Source: Thermococcus sp. (GTDB taxonomy: Archaea; Methanobacteriota_B; Thermococci; Thermococcales; Thermococcaceae). Taken from it: DNA of 64,000 nt. A program made the position numbers and the translations under genes. The notes below the pieces were generated by a model. That model was not told where the DNA came from. It made no database searches and was given only the letters and a program-made list of their open reading frames with translations. Location: the NCBI RefSeq assembly GCF_027063845.1, contig NZ_JAMOQU010000101.1, positions 1 through 64,000 on the forward strand, read 5' to 3'. Below, in pieces: positions 10,575-20,289 of the stretch (positions are counted from its first letter, which is position 1; every line of letters starts with the position of its first letter).

Positions 10575-11228
10575 GTGAAAATGCCACTCTTTGGGGGTAA
10601 GGAAAGCAACGTTTTTGACGCCATAGACAGGCACCTCAACGTCGTTTACGAAACCGTTAAGGCCTTTGAAAGGCTCATCGAGGCGTACCTGAACGGAGAT
10701 TTTGATGGCGCGAAGGAGCTTGAGGAAGAGGTAACAAGACTTGAGAGCGAGGCCGACAAGCTGAGAAGGAGCATCGAGCTCATGCTCTACGAGGGAGCCT
10801 TTCTGCCCGCCAGCAGGGGGGACTACGTAAGGCTGAGCGAGCTCATAGACCAGGTGGCGGACGCGGCCGAGAGCGCGGCCCACACTCTGATTCTCGCCAA
10901 GCCGAGGGTCCCCGAGGAGCTCAAAGACGAGATAATGACCCTCGTGAGGGAGGCGGTAAAAACCTACGAGAAGCTCATGGAGGCAGTAAAGGCCCTCAAC
11001 GAGGACGTTGACAGGGCTTTGGAGCTCGCAAAGGAGACAGAAGACCTCGAGGAGAACGCTGACAAGGTCGAGTACAAGCTCAAGGCGATGGTGTTTGAGA
11101 GCGAGACGATAACAACTTACGCAAAGCTAATATGGAACCAGGCAATCACGAAGGTCGGCGACATAGCCGACCGCGCGGAAGACGCTTCAGACCAAGTAAT
11201 GCTGATGGCAATAAAACGGAGGGGGTGA
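10575..11228 (+). CDS. DUF47 family (PhoU-like) protein
   Basis: ELEEEVTRLESEADKLRRSIELMLYEGAFLPASRGDYVRLSELIDQVADAAE is the DUF47/TIGR00153 signature. Confidence 0.85.
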   Translation: MKMPLFGGKESNVFDAIDRHLNVVYETVKAFERLIEAYLNGDFDGAKELEEEVTRLESEADKLRRSIELMLYEGAFLPASRGDYVRLSELIDQVADAAESAAHTLILAKPRVPEELKDEIMTLVREAVKTYEKLMEAVKALNEDVDRALELAKETEDLEENADKVEYKLKAMVFESETITTYAKLIWNQAITKVGDIADRAEDASDQVMLMAIKRRG

Positions 11229-11232
11229 AAGC

Positions 11233-12147
11233 ATGAAGGTTCTCGTTGCGGCGCCACTGCACGAGAAAGCTTTGGAGGTTTTGAGGGAAGCAGGTTTTGA
11301 GGTTCTTTACGAGGAGTACCCGGACGAGGAGAGATTAGTAGAGCTTGTCCGTGATGTTGACGCGATTATCGTCAGGAGCAAGCCAAAGGTGACGAGAAAG
11401 GTCATCGAAAACGCTCCCAAGCTCAAGGTCATCGGAAGGGCAGGCGTCGGCCTGGACAACATAGACCTTGAGGCCGCGAAGGAGAGGGGCATTAAGGTCG
11501 TCAACAGCCCTGGGGCAAGCTCAAGGAGCGTTGCGGAGCTCGTCTTCGGCCTGCTCTTTGCAGTTGCCAGAAAGGTGGCCTTCGCCGACAGGAAGATGAG
11601 GGAAGGCGTCTGGGCCAAGAAGCAGTGCATGGGAATCGAGCTCGAGGGCAAGACGATAGGTATAATCGGCTTCGGAAGGATAGGCTACGAAGTGGCGAAG
11701 ATAGCGAACGCCTTTGGAATGAACGTCCTCCTCTACGACCCCAAGCCAAACGAGGAGCGCGCTAAAGAGGTCGATGGAAAGTTCGTCGAGCTTGAGGAGC
11801 TCCTCAGGGAGAGCGACGTCGTAACGCTCCACGTCCCGCTCATTGATGCCACCTACCACCTCATAAACGAGGAGCGCCTTAAGCTCATGAAGAAGACCGC
11901 GATACTCATAAACGCCGCCCGCGGGGCCGTCGTTGACACCAACGCCCTCGTCAAGGCACTTCAGGAGGGCTGGATTTACGGAGCGGGCCTCGACGTCTTC
12001 GAGGAGGAGCCGCTCCCCGCTGACCACCCACTAACTAAGCTCGACAACGTGGTCCTAACGCCCCACATCGGAGCATCCACCGAGGAGGCCCAGATGCGCG
12101 CTGGAGTCCAGGTCGCGGAGCAGATAGTCGAGATTCTGAAGGGCTGA
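11233..12147 (+). CDS. serA: D-3-phosphoglycerate dehydrogenase
   Basis: GRAGVGLDNIDLEAAKERGIKVVNSP, GFGRIGYEVAKIANAFGMNVLLYDP, NAARGAVVDTNALVKAL; D-2-hydroxyacid dehydrogenase family. Confidence 0.88.
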   Translation: MKVLVAAPLHEKALEVLREAGFEVLYEEYPDEERLVELVRDVDAIIVRSKPKVTRKVIENAPKLKVIGRAGVGLDNIDLEAAKERGIKVVNSPGASSRSVAELVFGLLFAVARKVAFADRKMREGVWAKKQCMGIELEGKTIGIIGFGRIGYEVAKIANAFGMNVLLYDPKPNEERAKEVDGKFVELEELLRESDVVTLHVPLIDATYHLINEERLKLMKKTAILINAARGAVVDTNALVKALQEGWIYGAGLDVFEEEPLPADHPLTKLDNVVLTPHIGASTEEAQMRAGVQVAEQIVEILKG

Positions 12148-12216
12148 GGCCCTTTCCCTTCTTACTTCCCAATTCTGGCGCCCGCTGAAGCAGGTTCGAT
12201 GCCCTGGAGCAGAAGC

Positions 12217-12318
12217 TACCAGTATAGTGTAACAGTCTGGGCGAAATGTTTACCAGTATGGTGGTAGAGTTTTGGCTGAAAGTTTACCAGCATAGTGGTG
12301 AACTTTGGGGAGTTCTTA
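12217..12318. repeat. Three degenerate tandem units, 34-bp period, centred on imperfect palindrome TACCAgTATrGTGGTA
   Basis: TACCAGTATAGTG at 12217, TACCAGTATGGTGGTA at 12251, TACCAGCATAGTGGTG at 12285; exact 34-nt spacing between starts. Confidence 0.75.
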
Positions 12319-12378
12319 TGGCATTCTCACGTCAATATTTTTAACTCCCACGTCCGGCCTTAAACAGGTGAGTGCCTA

Positions 12379-13230
12379 TTGATAGAGGCAATCGTCGAGG
12401 CGATAAGGCTCGCGGTGACAAGGATTCCAGATGACGTCGTTTCCGCTCTAAGAGAGGCTTACGAGCGTGAGGAAAACGGGGTGGCGCGTTTCAACCTCGG
12501 GAACATCCTGAGGGCGATAGAGATTGGCAGAACCGAGTCCATACCCGTCTGTCAGGACACGGGGACGCTTATGTTCTTCGTGAAGGCGGGCTTAAGGAGT
12601 CCGTTTCTGGGGGAAATCGAGAGGGCAATCGTGGAAGCCACGAGGCTCGCGACTGAAAAAGTCCCGCTTCGGCCCAACGCTGTCGATGTTCTCACGGGAA
12701 AGAACTTGGGCGACAACACGGGCAGAGGCGTTCCGATAATCCACTGGGAGCTTGTTGGAGGCAATGAAATCGAGATGGCAGTTCTGCCCAAGGGAGGTGG
12801 AAGCGAGAACTGCTCCGCCTTGGCAATGCTCACCCCAGGCGAGGGCTGGGAGGGCGTTAAGCGCTTCGTGGTCGAGAAGGTTAAGGCCTGCGGTGGAAAA
12901 CCCTGTCCACCGGTTGTCCTGGGCATAGGCGTCGGCGGTGGCGCCGATTACTCCCTCCTGCTGGCGAAGAAGGCCCTCCTCAGGCGGGTCGGCGAGAGGA
13001 ACCCTGATGAAAGGATTGCAGAAATCGAGGGGGAGCTTCTGGAGGAAGTAAACGCCCTCGGAATAGGTCCAATGGGGATGGGCGGGAAAACGACCGCTCT
13101 GGACGTGAAGATAGAGGTCGCCCACAGGCATCCTGCGAGCTTCCCCGTTGGTCTAATAGTCCAGTGCTGGGCCAACAGGCGGGCCTTCGTGAGGATAAAA
13201 CCCGACGGGAGGGTCGAGGTGTGGCAGTGA
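12379..13230 (+). CDS. fumA: Fumarate hydratase, class I, alpha subunit
   Basis: [65 protein letters not shown] start. Confidence 0.9.
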   Translation: MIEAIVEAIRLAVTRIPDDVVSALREAYEREENGVARFNLGNILRAIEIGRTESIPVCQDTGTLMFFVKAGLRSPFLGEIERAIVEATRLATEKVPLRPNAVDVLTGKNLGDNTGRGVPIIHWELVGGNEIEMAVLPKGGGSENCSALAMLTPGEGWEGVKRFVVEKVKACGGKPCPPVVLGIGVGGGADYSLLLAKKALLRRVGERNPDERIAEIEGELLEEVNALGIGPMGMGGKTTALDVKIEVAHRHPASFPVGLIVQCWANRRAFVRIKPDGRVEVWQ

Positions 13231-13736
13231 GGCTGAGAACCCCGCTGAGCACGGAGGATGTCCTTAGACTGAAGGCGGGGGACGTCGTTTACCTGTCGGG
13301 AGAAATCGTTACCGCGAGGGACTCGGCCCACAGGCGAATTCTGAGCCTTCCAAAGGAGAAACTGCCCTTCAACCCTGAGGGGGCCGTAATCTACCACTGC
13401 GGGCCCGTCGTGAGGAAAACCCACGGGAGCTACGAGATAGTCTCGGCAGGGCCGACGACGAGCGCGAGAATGAACCGCTACCTCGACGGGGTTCTTGACC
13501 TGGGTATCAGGGGGATAATAGGGAAGGGAGGAATGAAAGCTGAGCCGTTCAGGGGCAGAGCGGTTTACTTCGCCTTTACTGGAGGGGCCGGCTCACTCGC
13601 CGCCAAAAGCGTAAAGCGGGTCAGGGCCGTCCACTGGCTTGACCTTGGAATACCTGAGGCCCTCTGGGTCCTTGAGGTGGAGGACTTCCCCCTGCTGGTT
13701 GCAATCGACGCGCACGGGAACTCGCTCTACCGGTAG
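13221..13736 (+). CDS. fumB: Fumarate hydratase, class I, beta subunit
   Basis: [37 protein letters not shown]...HCGPVV...[12 protein letters not shown] start overlapping the alpha-subunit stop; the longer ORF (13164) is not required. Confidence 0.88.
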   Translation: MAVRLRTPLSTEDVLRLKAGDVVYLSGEIVTARDSAHRRILSLPKEKLPFNPEGAVIYHCGPVVRKTHGSYEIVSAGPTTSARMNRYLDGVLDLGIRGIIGKGGMKAEPFRGRAVYFAFTGGAGSLAAKSVKRVRAVHWLDLGIPEALWVLEVEDFPLLVAIDAHGNSLYR

Positions 13737-15013
13737 GCCTTACGCTCATCATTCATGGGGACTATGAACCTGGAGTAGAACTCCCTCCACTTCCTTAGCC
13801 TCTCCGCGACCTCCTCTGGATTAACGCGAACCCTTGCAACGCCTTCCTTCATGGCTTCCTCAGCGACAGCCTTCGCCACAGTGGGGTGAACGTCGGGATG
13901 GAAGGGTGAGGGGATTATCTCCTCCTCGCTCGGCTCTATCACGGAGGCCATGGCCTTTGAGGCTTCGATTATCATGCCGTCCGTTATCGTCCTGGCCCTA
14001 ACGTCCAAAGCACCCCTGAAAATCGCTGGAAAGCCGAGTAGGTTGTTAATCTGGTTCGGGTAGTCGCTCCTCCCCGTTGCCACAATCCTCGCGCCGGCCT
14101 TTTTGGCCTCCTCCGGAAGAATCTCCGGAACGGGATTGGCGAGGGGAAAGACTATCGCGTCGTCGGCCATGTTCCTTATCCACTCGGGCTTTATAACGCC
14201 CGGTCCCGGCCTCGTGAAGGAGATGAGAACGTCAGCTCCCGTGAGCGCCTCTGCCGGGCCTCCCTCAATCCCATCGCCGTTGGTCCTCGCGAGGAGTTGG
14301 CCTCTGTAGGGGAAGAGCTCCTCAAGGGGCAAATCCGGCGTTATAATCCTCGGCTCCCCGTTCACGAGCTCGACGACGCGGACGTTTTCCGGCTTGACGC
14401 CTGCCCTGACGATTAATCTGAGCGTCGCGAAGCCGGCCGCCCCTGCCCCGAAGAGCGCGACGCTTATCTCGTCAAGTTTCTTACCAACTACCTTTAGAGC
14501 ATTGATTAAGCCCGCTAAAACGACGCTCGCCGTGCCCTGCTGGTCGTCGTGGAAGACAGGAACGTCGAGTTCCTCCCTCAGCCTGTCGAGTACGTAGAAG
14601 CACTTGGGCGAGGCTATGTCTTCGAGGTTTATCCCGCCGAAGGACGGGGAGACGGCTTTAACGACATCTATGAACCTTTCAGGGTCCTTCTCTGCTAAAA
14701 CGAGCGGGAACGCGTCAACGCCACCGAAGGCCTTGAAGAGCAGGGCCTTGCCCTCCATCACAGGTAAAGCTCCAAGGGGGCCTATATCCCCGAGACCCAG
14801 CACGCGGGTTCCGTCGCTGACTACTGCTATCGTGTTGCCCCTGTTGGTGTATTCGAAGGCCTTCTCGGGCTCTTCAGCTATCTCGCGCGAGACCTCGGCG
14901 ACGCCTGGGGTGTAAGCTAATGGAAGAGTTTTCCTCGTTAGCGGAACCTTTGGAATGACCTCTATCTTGCCGTTGCCTATGAAGTTGCCCCGGTGAAAAT
15001 CTCTCGCGTCCAT
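13727..15013 (-). CDS. Malic enzyme / malate dehydrogenase (oxaloacetate-decarboxylating)
   Basis: [79 protein letters not shown]. Confidence 0.92.
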   Translation of the reverse strand: MDARDFHRGNFIGNGKIEVIPKVPLTRKTLPLAYTPGVAEVSREIAEEPEKAFEYTNRGNTIAVVSDGTRVLGLGDIGPLGALPVMEGKALLFKAFGGVDAFPLVLAEKDPERFIDVVKAVSPSFGGINLEDIASPKCFYVLDRLREELDVPVFHDDQQGTASVVLAGLINALKVVGKKLDEISVALFGAGAAGFATLRLIVRAGVKPENVRVVELVNGEPRIITPDLPLEELFPYRGQLLARTNGDGIEGGPAEALTGADVLISFTRPGPGVIKPEWIRNMADDAIVFPLANPVPEILPEEAKKAGARIVATGRSDYPNQINNLLGFPAIFRGALDVRARTITDGMIIEASKAMASVIEPSEEEIIPSPFHPDVHPTVAKAVAEEAMKEGVARVRVNPEEVAERLRKWREFYSRFIVPMNDERKAYR

Positions 15014-15130
15014 TCGACCACCGGAGGGGTTGGCATGAGAAAGTTAAAATGCCTTTCGATGGGAAGAAAAATTGACAAAAAGCGGTCAGGGGCCGATTAG
15101 CTCATCACGGCTCAGTTACCTACCCTCACA

Positions 15131-15628
15131 TCATCCCAGGCCGAGGGCGTTGCGAATCCAGAGCGGGATGAGGCCTATCTTCGGGAATACGAACTCGGCC
15201 TTGGCCTCGACAGCGTATGTCGGCACGCATCCGGCTATGTAACCGTCGGGGAGCTGAACCTCCAGCAGGCCGTCCGAAGTTGGGTACGGCGGGTCTGGAA
15301 CGGGGTTGTTGTCACCCCAGGTCACGAAGCACTTCTCGGGCTTCCCGTTGATTTTAACAGTGTAAATGTAGCGAACGCGGTGAATTATCGGGTACTCATA
15401 GCCGGGACGCTTGTAAACTATCACGTCACCGACCTTTATCTGGTCGGGATTGGTAACCCCATTAAGGAGGACGACGTCCCCCCTGTAAAAGACGGGCTCC
15501 ATAGAGCCACTCACCACTATAACGAGGGGCGAGTCCGTGTGAAGGGCCACCCTGAGGCCCGCTTGAATTCCGAAAACGACAACGATTGCCACCAAAAACC
15601 ACGCTACTTCCTTCTTCCACTCCTCCAT
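15131..15628 (-). CDS. Signal peptidase I
   Basis: VVSGSMEPVFYRGDVVLLNG; KVGDVIVYKRPG; WGDNNPVPDPP; archaeal SPase I (Sec11-like). Confidence 0.9.
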   Translation of the reverse strand: MEEWKKEVAWFLVAIVVVFGIQAGLRVALHTDSPLVIVVSGSMEPVFYRGDVVLLNGVTNPDQIKVGDVIVYKRPGYEYPIIHRVRYIYTVKINGKPEKCFVTWGDNNPVPDPPYPTSDGLLEVQLPDGYIAGCVPTYAVEAKAEFVFPKIGLIPLWIRNALGLG

Positions 15629-16158
15629 TTCAAGGCCTCCATATAGGTGGCGATTCTGACGGCTATCGCACCTATGGCAGTGCAGGTTTCGAGGCTGACC
15701 CTCTTTCCCGTGACGTCCATATGGTGGCGCGCCAACTTAAAGGTTTCCTTTGGGAGGCCGTGCCTTCCGAGCCCTATGAGGAGGAGAAAACGCTCGCCGT
15801 TGAGGGCCCTCTCAGCAAGTTCAAGGGGCGTGAGTTCTTTTTCCTCCGAGGGCTTTCTCGTTGTGGCAACGGGAATGCCAAACTGCGGAGGGAATCCCTT
15901 CTTCGGAAACTCAAGGAGGTGAAAGCGGTTTCCCCTGGCGAGTTCAACGAGGTATTTGCCACCCTCCCCTATCGTCGTGTGCTCGCTAACCTCCTCGGCA
16001 ACGTCGAGGGGCTTTCCATCGAGAGGGAAGCCGATTAGGGCCAGATGGAAGCCGTAGGCGTACGCTATCGGGGCGGAGCGGGCTATTGCGCGCAGGTGGG
16101 CCTCGTGGAGCCTTCTGGCATCGTAGGTGTTGTAGAGGGCCAAAGTTAGCATCGGCAT
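15604..16158 (-). CDS. DUF531 family protein (SPOUT-like)
   Basis: LIGLGRHGLPKETFKLARHHMDVTGKRVSLETCTAIGAIAVRI resembles DUF531. Confidence 0.7.
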   Translation of the reverse strand: MPMLTLALYNTYDARRLHEAHLRAIARSAPIAYAYGFHLALIGFPLDGKPLDVAEEVSEHTTIGEGGKYLVELARGNRFHLLEFPKKGFPPQFGIPVATTRKPSEEKELTPLELAERALNGERFLLLIGLGRHGLPKETFKLARHHMDVTGKRVSLETCTAIGAIAVRIATYMEALKWRSGRRK

Positions 16159-16214
16159 GGTTGTATGACGTCCGAGAAGGTTTATAAGGATTTGGAAGTT
16201 AATTAAAAGTTGCC

Positions 16215-17291
16215 ATGACCGACCTCGAAGAGATTAGGGCTTTGGCAGAGAGGGGACAGTTCGAGGACGCGCTTGAGAGGGTGTGGGAGCTAGGTGATGA
16301 GCTCGACCAGATTGAGGCCCTCATCAACGTTGCCTTGGCTATAAGACAGAAAGGCGGCCCCGAGGACTGGATTCCCGGAATCCTCGAGGACGCTGAATAC
16401 ATCGCCGAGCACTCAAAAGACCCGTACACGAGGGCGGTGGGATACGGCATAATCGCCTTTGCCTTTCATGCCCTCGGATACTACAAAGAGGCTACCGAGA
16501 CCTTCAACACCGCCATAGAGGAGGCCGGTAAGATAAAGGACCCACTGCTGAAGGGGGAAGCTCTGGCAACGGTAGCCTACTACGTTGCCACGACCGGCGA
16601 CGCCGAAACCGCTATGGAACTCTTCGATGTTGCTTTCGACGTTATAGCCAGGGCGGAGGTAGAATACCGGGCTAAAGTTGACGGCCTTCTCAAAATAGCT
16701 GAACTCATGGAGAACGCCGGTGATGAGCTGTTCTCTAAAAACGCAATAGGCTTCTACCGGACTGCATTTGACATCTTCGACAAGCTCCACGTGAACCAGA
16801 GGGCCGGCGTCACAGAAAAGAAGCTCCAGCTCGCCGAGATAATGAGCGAGACTGGGTTGCCGGAGATAAGGCGCGCCCTGCTTGAGGGACGCTACCACTA
16901 CGCTCTGGCCCTGATAAGGAGGAAGTTCAAGGGTGCGTCGAAGCTCATTGGGGAACTCGAAGCGGCCCTTTGGATGAAGCGCGTAAACGAACCGACTTAC
17001 GTAGAGGTTATTGAAGAGGCACTCCGCGAGGCCGGCAACGTTGAGCTCTCACCGGCGAGCGCCCAGAGGATGGCGATGCTCCTGACCCAGCTTGGAAGCC
17101 TCAGGGACGCGCTGACCTTCGCGGGGATGATAGAAGACCCGGGAAGGAAGAGCAGCGCCCTCAGGGGAATAGCGATTGCCCTCGCCGAGAGGGAGGAGTA
17201 CGACGAGGCCAAAAAGGTGGCCGAGTCAATACCCCTGCCAGAGGTCAGGGCGGAAACCTTAAGGGACGTCGAGACGATGACCCTTGGGTGA
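16215..17291 (+). CDS. TPR/helical repeat protein
   Basis: Repeated helix-turn-helix units (LAERGQFEDALERVWELGDELDQIEALINVALA; ALGYYKEATETFNTAIEEAGKIKDPLLKGEALATVAY). Confidence 0.7.
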   Translation: MTDLEEIRALAERGQFEDALERVWELGDELDQIEALINVALAIRQKGGPEDWIPGILEDAEYIAEHSKDPYTRAVGYGIIAFAFHALGYYKEATETFNTAIEEAGKIKDPLLKGEALATVAYYVATTGDAETAMELFDVAFDVIARAEVEYRAKVDGLLKIAELMENAGDELFSKNAIGFYRTAFDIFDKLHVNQRAGVTEKKLQLAEIMSETGLPEIRRALLEGRYHYALALIRRKFKGASKLIGELEAALWMKRVNEPTYVEVIEEALREAGNVELSPASAQRMAMLLTQLGSLRDALTFAGMIEDPGRKSSALRGIAIALAEREEYDEAKKVAESIPLPEVRAETLRDVETMTLG

Positions 17292-17295
17292 GCCC

Positions 17296-18225
17296 ATGAT
17301 TTTCGACGCACACTCGGATTTGCCCACCTTCATCTACGACGAGAGGAAGGCAGGGAAAACGCGCGTCCTCGAAGGGAACTGGCACTTCTTCAACGGCTGG
17401 GTTAGTTCTAGGGTCATGGCGATATGGACGAGGCCGGACAGGCGAAAGGACGCAACCGTTTACGGCTTCGAGGTTTTGAACGCCTTTCTCAAGGACATCG
17501 AGGAGAGCGAGCGCTTCGAGCTCGTGAGGAACGTTGAGGAGATGCGGAAAACGATAAAAGCCGGAAGGGTCGCGCTCTGGCTCGGCCTCGAAGGGGGAGA
17601 GCCAATAGGCGAGAGTTTAGAGCTCCTCGAGGTCTTTCACCGCCTAGGGCTCCGCGTTCTGACGCTCACCTGGAGCCTGAGGAACGCGATAGGCGACGGA
17701 GTCTTCGAGAGAACGAACGGAGGCCTCACCAACTTCGGCGTGGAGGTCGTTGGAAAGGCCGAGGAGCTTGGAATAGTGATAGACCTCAGCCACATAAACG
17801 AGGCAGGCTTCTGGGACGCCCTTGATGTCACATCCTTCCCGGTCATAGCATCACACTCCAACGCGAGAAAGCTCTGCGACCACCCAAGGAACCTGACCGA
17901 CGAGCAGTTGAAGGCGATAGCCGAGAGGGACGGCGTTGTTGGTGCCGTCGCTATACCGGGCTTCGTGGATAAGGAGAAGCCGACACTGGAAAAGTACGTC
18001 GAGCACATAACTTACATGGCCGACCTCATAGGCTACAAACACGTAGGCCTCGGCTTCGACTTCGTCTACTACCTGAGCGGATGGAGTGGGAGGAACGTCG
18101 AGGGCTTTGAAAACGAGTCAAAGATTCCTGCGCTCATTGAAAAGCTGAGAGAAAACTTCAGCGAGAAAGAGGTGGAGGCGATAGCCTTTAAGAACTTTGA
18201 AAGGGTGTTTGAGAGAATAACCTAA
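17296..18225 (+). CDS. Membrane dipeptidase (renal dipeptidase family M19)
   Basis: MIFDAHSDLP; GLEGGEPIGESLELLEVFHRLGLRVLTLTW; DLSHINEAGFWD; IASHSNARKLCDHPRNLTDEQLKAI. Confidence 0.92.
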   Translation: MIFDAHSDLPTFIYDERKAGKTRVLEGNWHFFNGWVSSRVMAIWTRPDRRKDATVYGFEVLNAFLKDIEESERFELVRNVEEMRKTIKAGRVALWLGLEGGEPIGESLELLEVFHRLGLRVLTLTWSLRNAIGDGVFERTNGGLTNFGVEVVGKAEELGIVIDLSHINEAGFWDALDVTSFPVIASHSNARKLCDHPRNLTDEQLKAIAERDGVVGAVAIPGFVDKEKPTLEKYVEHITYMADLIGYKHVGLGFDFVYYLSGWSGRNVEGFENESKIPALIEKLRENFSEKEVEAIAFKNFERVFERIT

Positions 18226-18662
18226 GGCCTCCTGAGAAAAGAGGGTATCCCCAGATGCCCCCTGCTGTTGGAAAAGCGCACGAAGCCGAGGAACCTCGCT
18301 TCACCAGTAAGCCGGACGGAGAGCATGCCCAGAATCCTTGAGCGCTCAACGACCGAGCGAACTGACTCCGCACTGAGCTCCGCCTCAAGAACGGGAGGCC
18401 TGTAAACTCCAAGCATGACGTCAAGCTCCCTGTCCGAGGCACCCTCAGTTCTTCCTTTTCTGAAGGAGTCGAGGGCCGGGCCGAGGACGTTCCTCGCCTC
18501 CGCCTCCCGAAGGACGCGCTCCTTAAGCTCCCTCGACCAGCCACTCCAAGCCAAGTGGCCAGAATAGCCCAGAAAGTAGCCGAGCAAATAGGCCTTTCGA
18601 ACAGGACTTTCCTCTGAGAGTATTTCTGCTATTGTCACGGGTTTTTTTCGAAACCTTCTCAT
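18222..18662 (-). CDS. Hypothetical protein
   Basis: 146-aa ORF overlapping the neighbour by 4 bp (ATGA-type coupling). Confidence 0.55.
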   Translation of the reverse strand: MRRFRKKPVTIAEILSEESPVRKAYLLGYFLGYSGHLAWSGWSRELKERVLREAEARNVLGPALDSFRKGRTEGASDRELDVMLGVYRPPVLEAELSAESVRSVVERSRILGMLSVRLTGEARFLGFVRFSNSRGHLGIPSFLRRP

Positions 18663-19354
18663 ATGAGTGGCCCCCTGACGGAGAGTCCGCGGGAACCAAA
18701 CTCAACGCGGTACATCCTCGTCTCGTGGTTCGTCCTGCGCATCTTGAGAACCTGAACGGCGCGAACCATCTTGACGCCGTCGAGGTAGTAGTGGAGCATT
18801 ATGACACCATCAACGAGGTAGTGCTCCTCTGTGTAGCGGTCGAGCTCGGTCAGCTCGGCAACGAGTATAGTTGTTATGCCGAGGTCTTCAATCGTCCTCA
18901 AGAAGGTTGCGAGTTCAGCTCTCTTCTCGGCGGGGTCTGTTGTGGGGAAGTCTACGGCGGTAAGCGGGTCTATGACAAGGCGCGAAATCTTCGCCTCCCT
19001 CGCTAGGTCTTTGATGCGGAACATAACGCTGCTCCACTGGGGAGGTTTGGCAGTGGAGCCCCAGAGTTCCCGTCCAAGGTCGTAGAGGATTAGGTTCCCG
19101 TGGGCGATGTGGTCTCTAACCTCCGGGTCGAAGCGCTCAAAGTCTTTGATGACCTCCTCGGGATTGTGGACGAGTGATATGTACGCAACCCTCTCGCCGT
19201 TTCTCGCACCCTCCACGAGGAACTGCATGGCAAAGGTGGTCTTACCGCTCCCGGGAGGACCTGTGACCAGGTAGGCCTTTCCAGGAACGAAGCCACCCTC
19301 GATAAGCTCGTCAAAGCCAGGGATTCCGGTGCGAACCCTCTCGCCGGCCCTCAT
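18659..19354 (-). CDS. KaiC/RadA-like ATPase (RecA superfamily)
   Basis: MRAGERVRTGIPGFDELIEGGFVPGKAYLVTGPPGSGKTTFAMQFLVEGARNGERVAYISL; ORF extends to 19483 but MRAGERVRTG is the expected start. Confidence 0.88.
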   Translation of the reverse strand: MRAGERVRTGIPGFDELIEGGFVPGKAYLVTGPPGSGKTTFAMQFLVEGARNGERVAYISLVHNPEEVIKDFERFDPEVRDHIAHGNLILYDLGRELWGSTAKPPQWSSVMFRIKDLAREAKISRLVIDPLTAVDFPTTDPAEKRAELATFLRTIEDLGITTILVAELTELDRYTEEHYLVDGVIMLHYYLDGVKMVRAVQVLKMRRTNHETRMYRVEFGSRGLSVRGPLI

Positions 19355-19431
19355 CCTATCAGCCTCCCGCTTATTAATAAGTGAGGTAAAACTATATAAA
19401 AAGGTGTCCCATCCTGGAAGAGGGAAAGGCC

Positions 19432-20289
19432 ATGAACGCTTACTTTTTAACTGCTCGGGACGCGAGAAGGATGCTCCTCTCACGAGGGGCGGTCAGGCTC
19501 AACCTCGACCTCAGGAAGACCAACAGGACGTGGGAGGTAACGCGGGAAGGTGATGAGTTCATCTTCCCCGACGGAACGCGAGTTTCGAGAGACGTCATCG
19601 AGAGGATAGCAAGGGACGAGGGTAGCGTTTACTTCGTTAAAGAGGGGGGAGTTTACAAGGCCGCCATCGCTGGAGAGGGCTTCTACAAGCTCGTCCCGAC
19701 GATTCCGCCGACGATTGAGATAAACGGCATCAGGATGCACAGGACGAAGGGAGTAAACCCGCTCCAGGACACAAGGAACAAGGTTAACACGGTAAAACCA
19801 AAGGAAGGCGAGACGGTCTTAGATACCTGCATGGGACTCGGTTACACCGCCATAGAGGCCTCAAAGAGGGGGGCCTACGTCATAACAATCGAGAAGGATA
19901 AAAACGTCATCGAGCTCGCGAAGATAAACCCCTGGAGCCGGGAGCTCTTCACGGGCGGTAAAATACAGGTGATTCACGGCGACGCCTTTGAGGTGGTGAA
20001 GAAGTTCAACGAGGAGAGCTTCGACGTGGTAATACACGACCCCCCGCGCTTTTCTTTAGCAGGACAGCTCTACTCGGAGGAGTTCTACCGCGAGCTTTTC
20101 AGGGTTTTGAAGCCCGGCGGAAGGCTCTTCCACTACGTTGGCAACCCCGGAAAGAAATACCGCAGAAAGGACCTCCAGAAGGGTGTTATGGAGCGGTTGA
20201 GGAGGGCCGGCTTCGTCGGCGTTAAGCGCGTTGAAGAGGCGCTTGGTGTCGTCGCGAGAAAACCTGGGGAGAGAAAAGGGAAGAACTAA
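19432..20289 (+). CDS. SAM-dependent methyltransferase
   Basis: GETVLDTCMGLGYTAIEASKRGAYVITIEKD; DVVIHDPPRF (motif IV); RVLKPGGRLFHYVG. Confidence 0.82.
   Translation: MNAYFLTARDARRMLLSRGAVRLNLDLRKTNRTWEVTREGDEFIFPDGTRVSRDVIERIARDEGSVYFVKEGGVYKAAIAGEGFYKLVPTIPPTIEINGIRMHRTKGVNPLQDTRNKVNTVKPKEGETVLDTCMGLGYTAIEASKRGAYVITIEKDKNVIELAKINPWSRELFTGGKIQVIHGDAFEVVKKFNEESFDVVIHDPPRFSLAGQLYSEEFYRELFRVLKPGGRLFHYVGNPGKKYRRKDLQKGVMERLRRAGFVGVKRVEEALGVVARKPGERKGKN

Noticed and set aside
12217-12318. CRISPR array
   Set aside because: Only three degenerate units with a palindromic core, no exact repeats with unique spacers and no cas genes nearby.
15022-15101. Possible ~21-codon ORF (MRKLKCLSMGRKIDKKRSGAD) between malic enzyme and signal peptidase genes
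   Set aside because: Very short, no clear RBS, and on the strand opposite both flanking genes; insufficient evidence.
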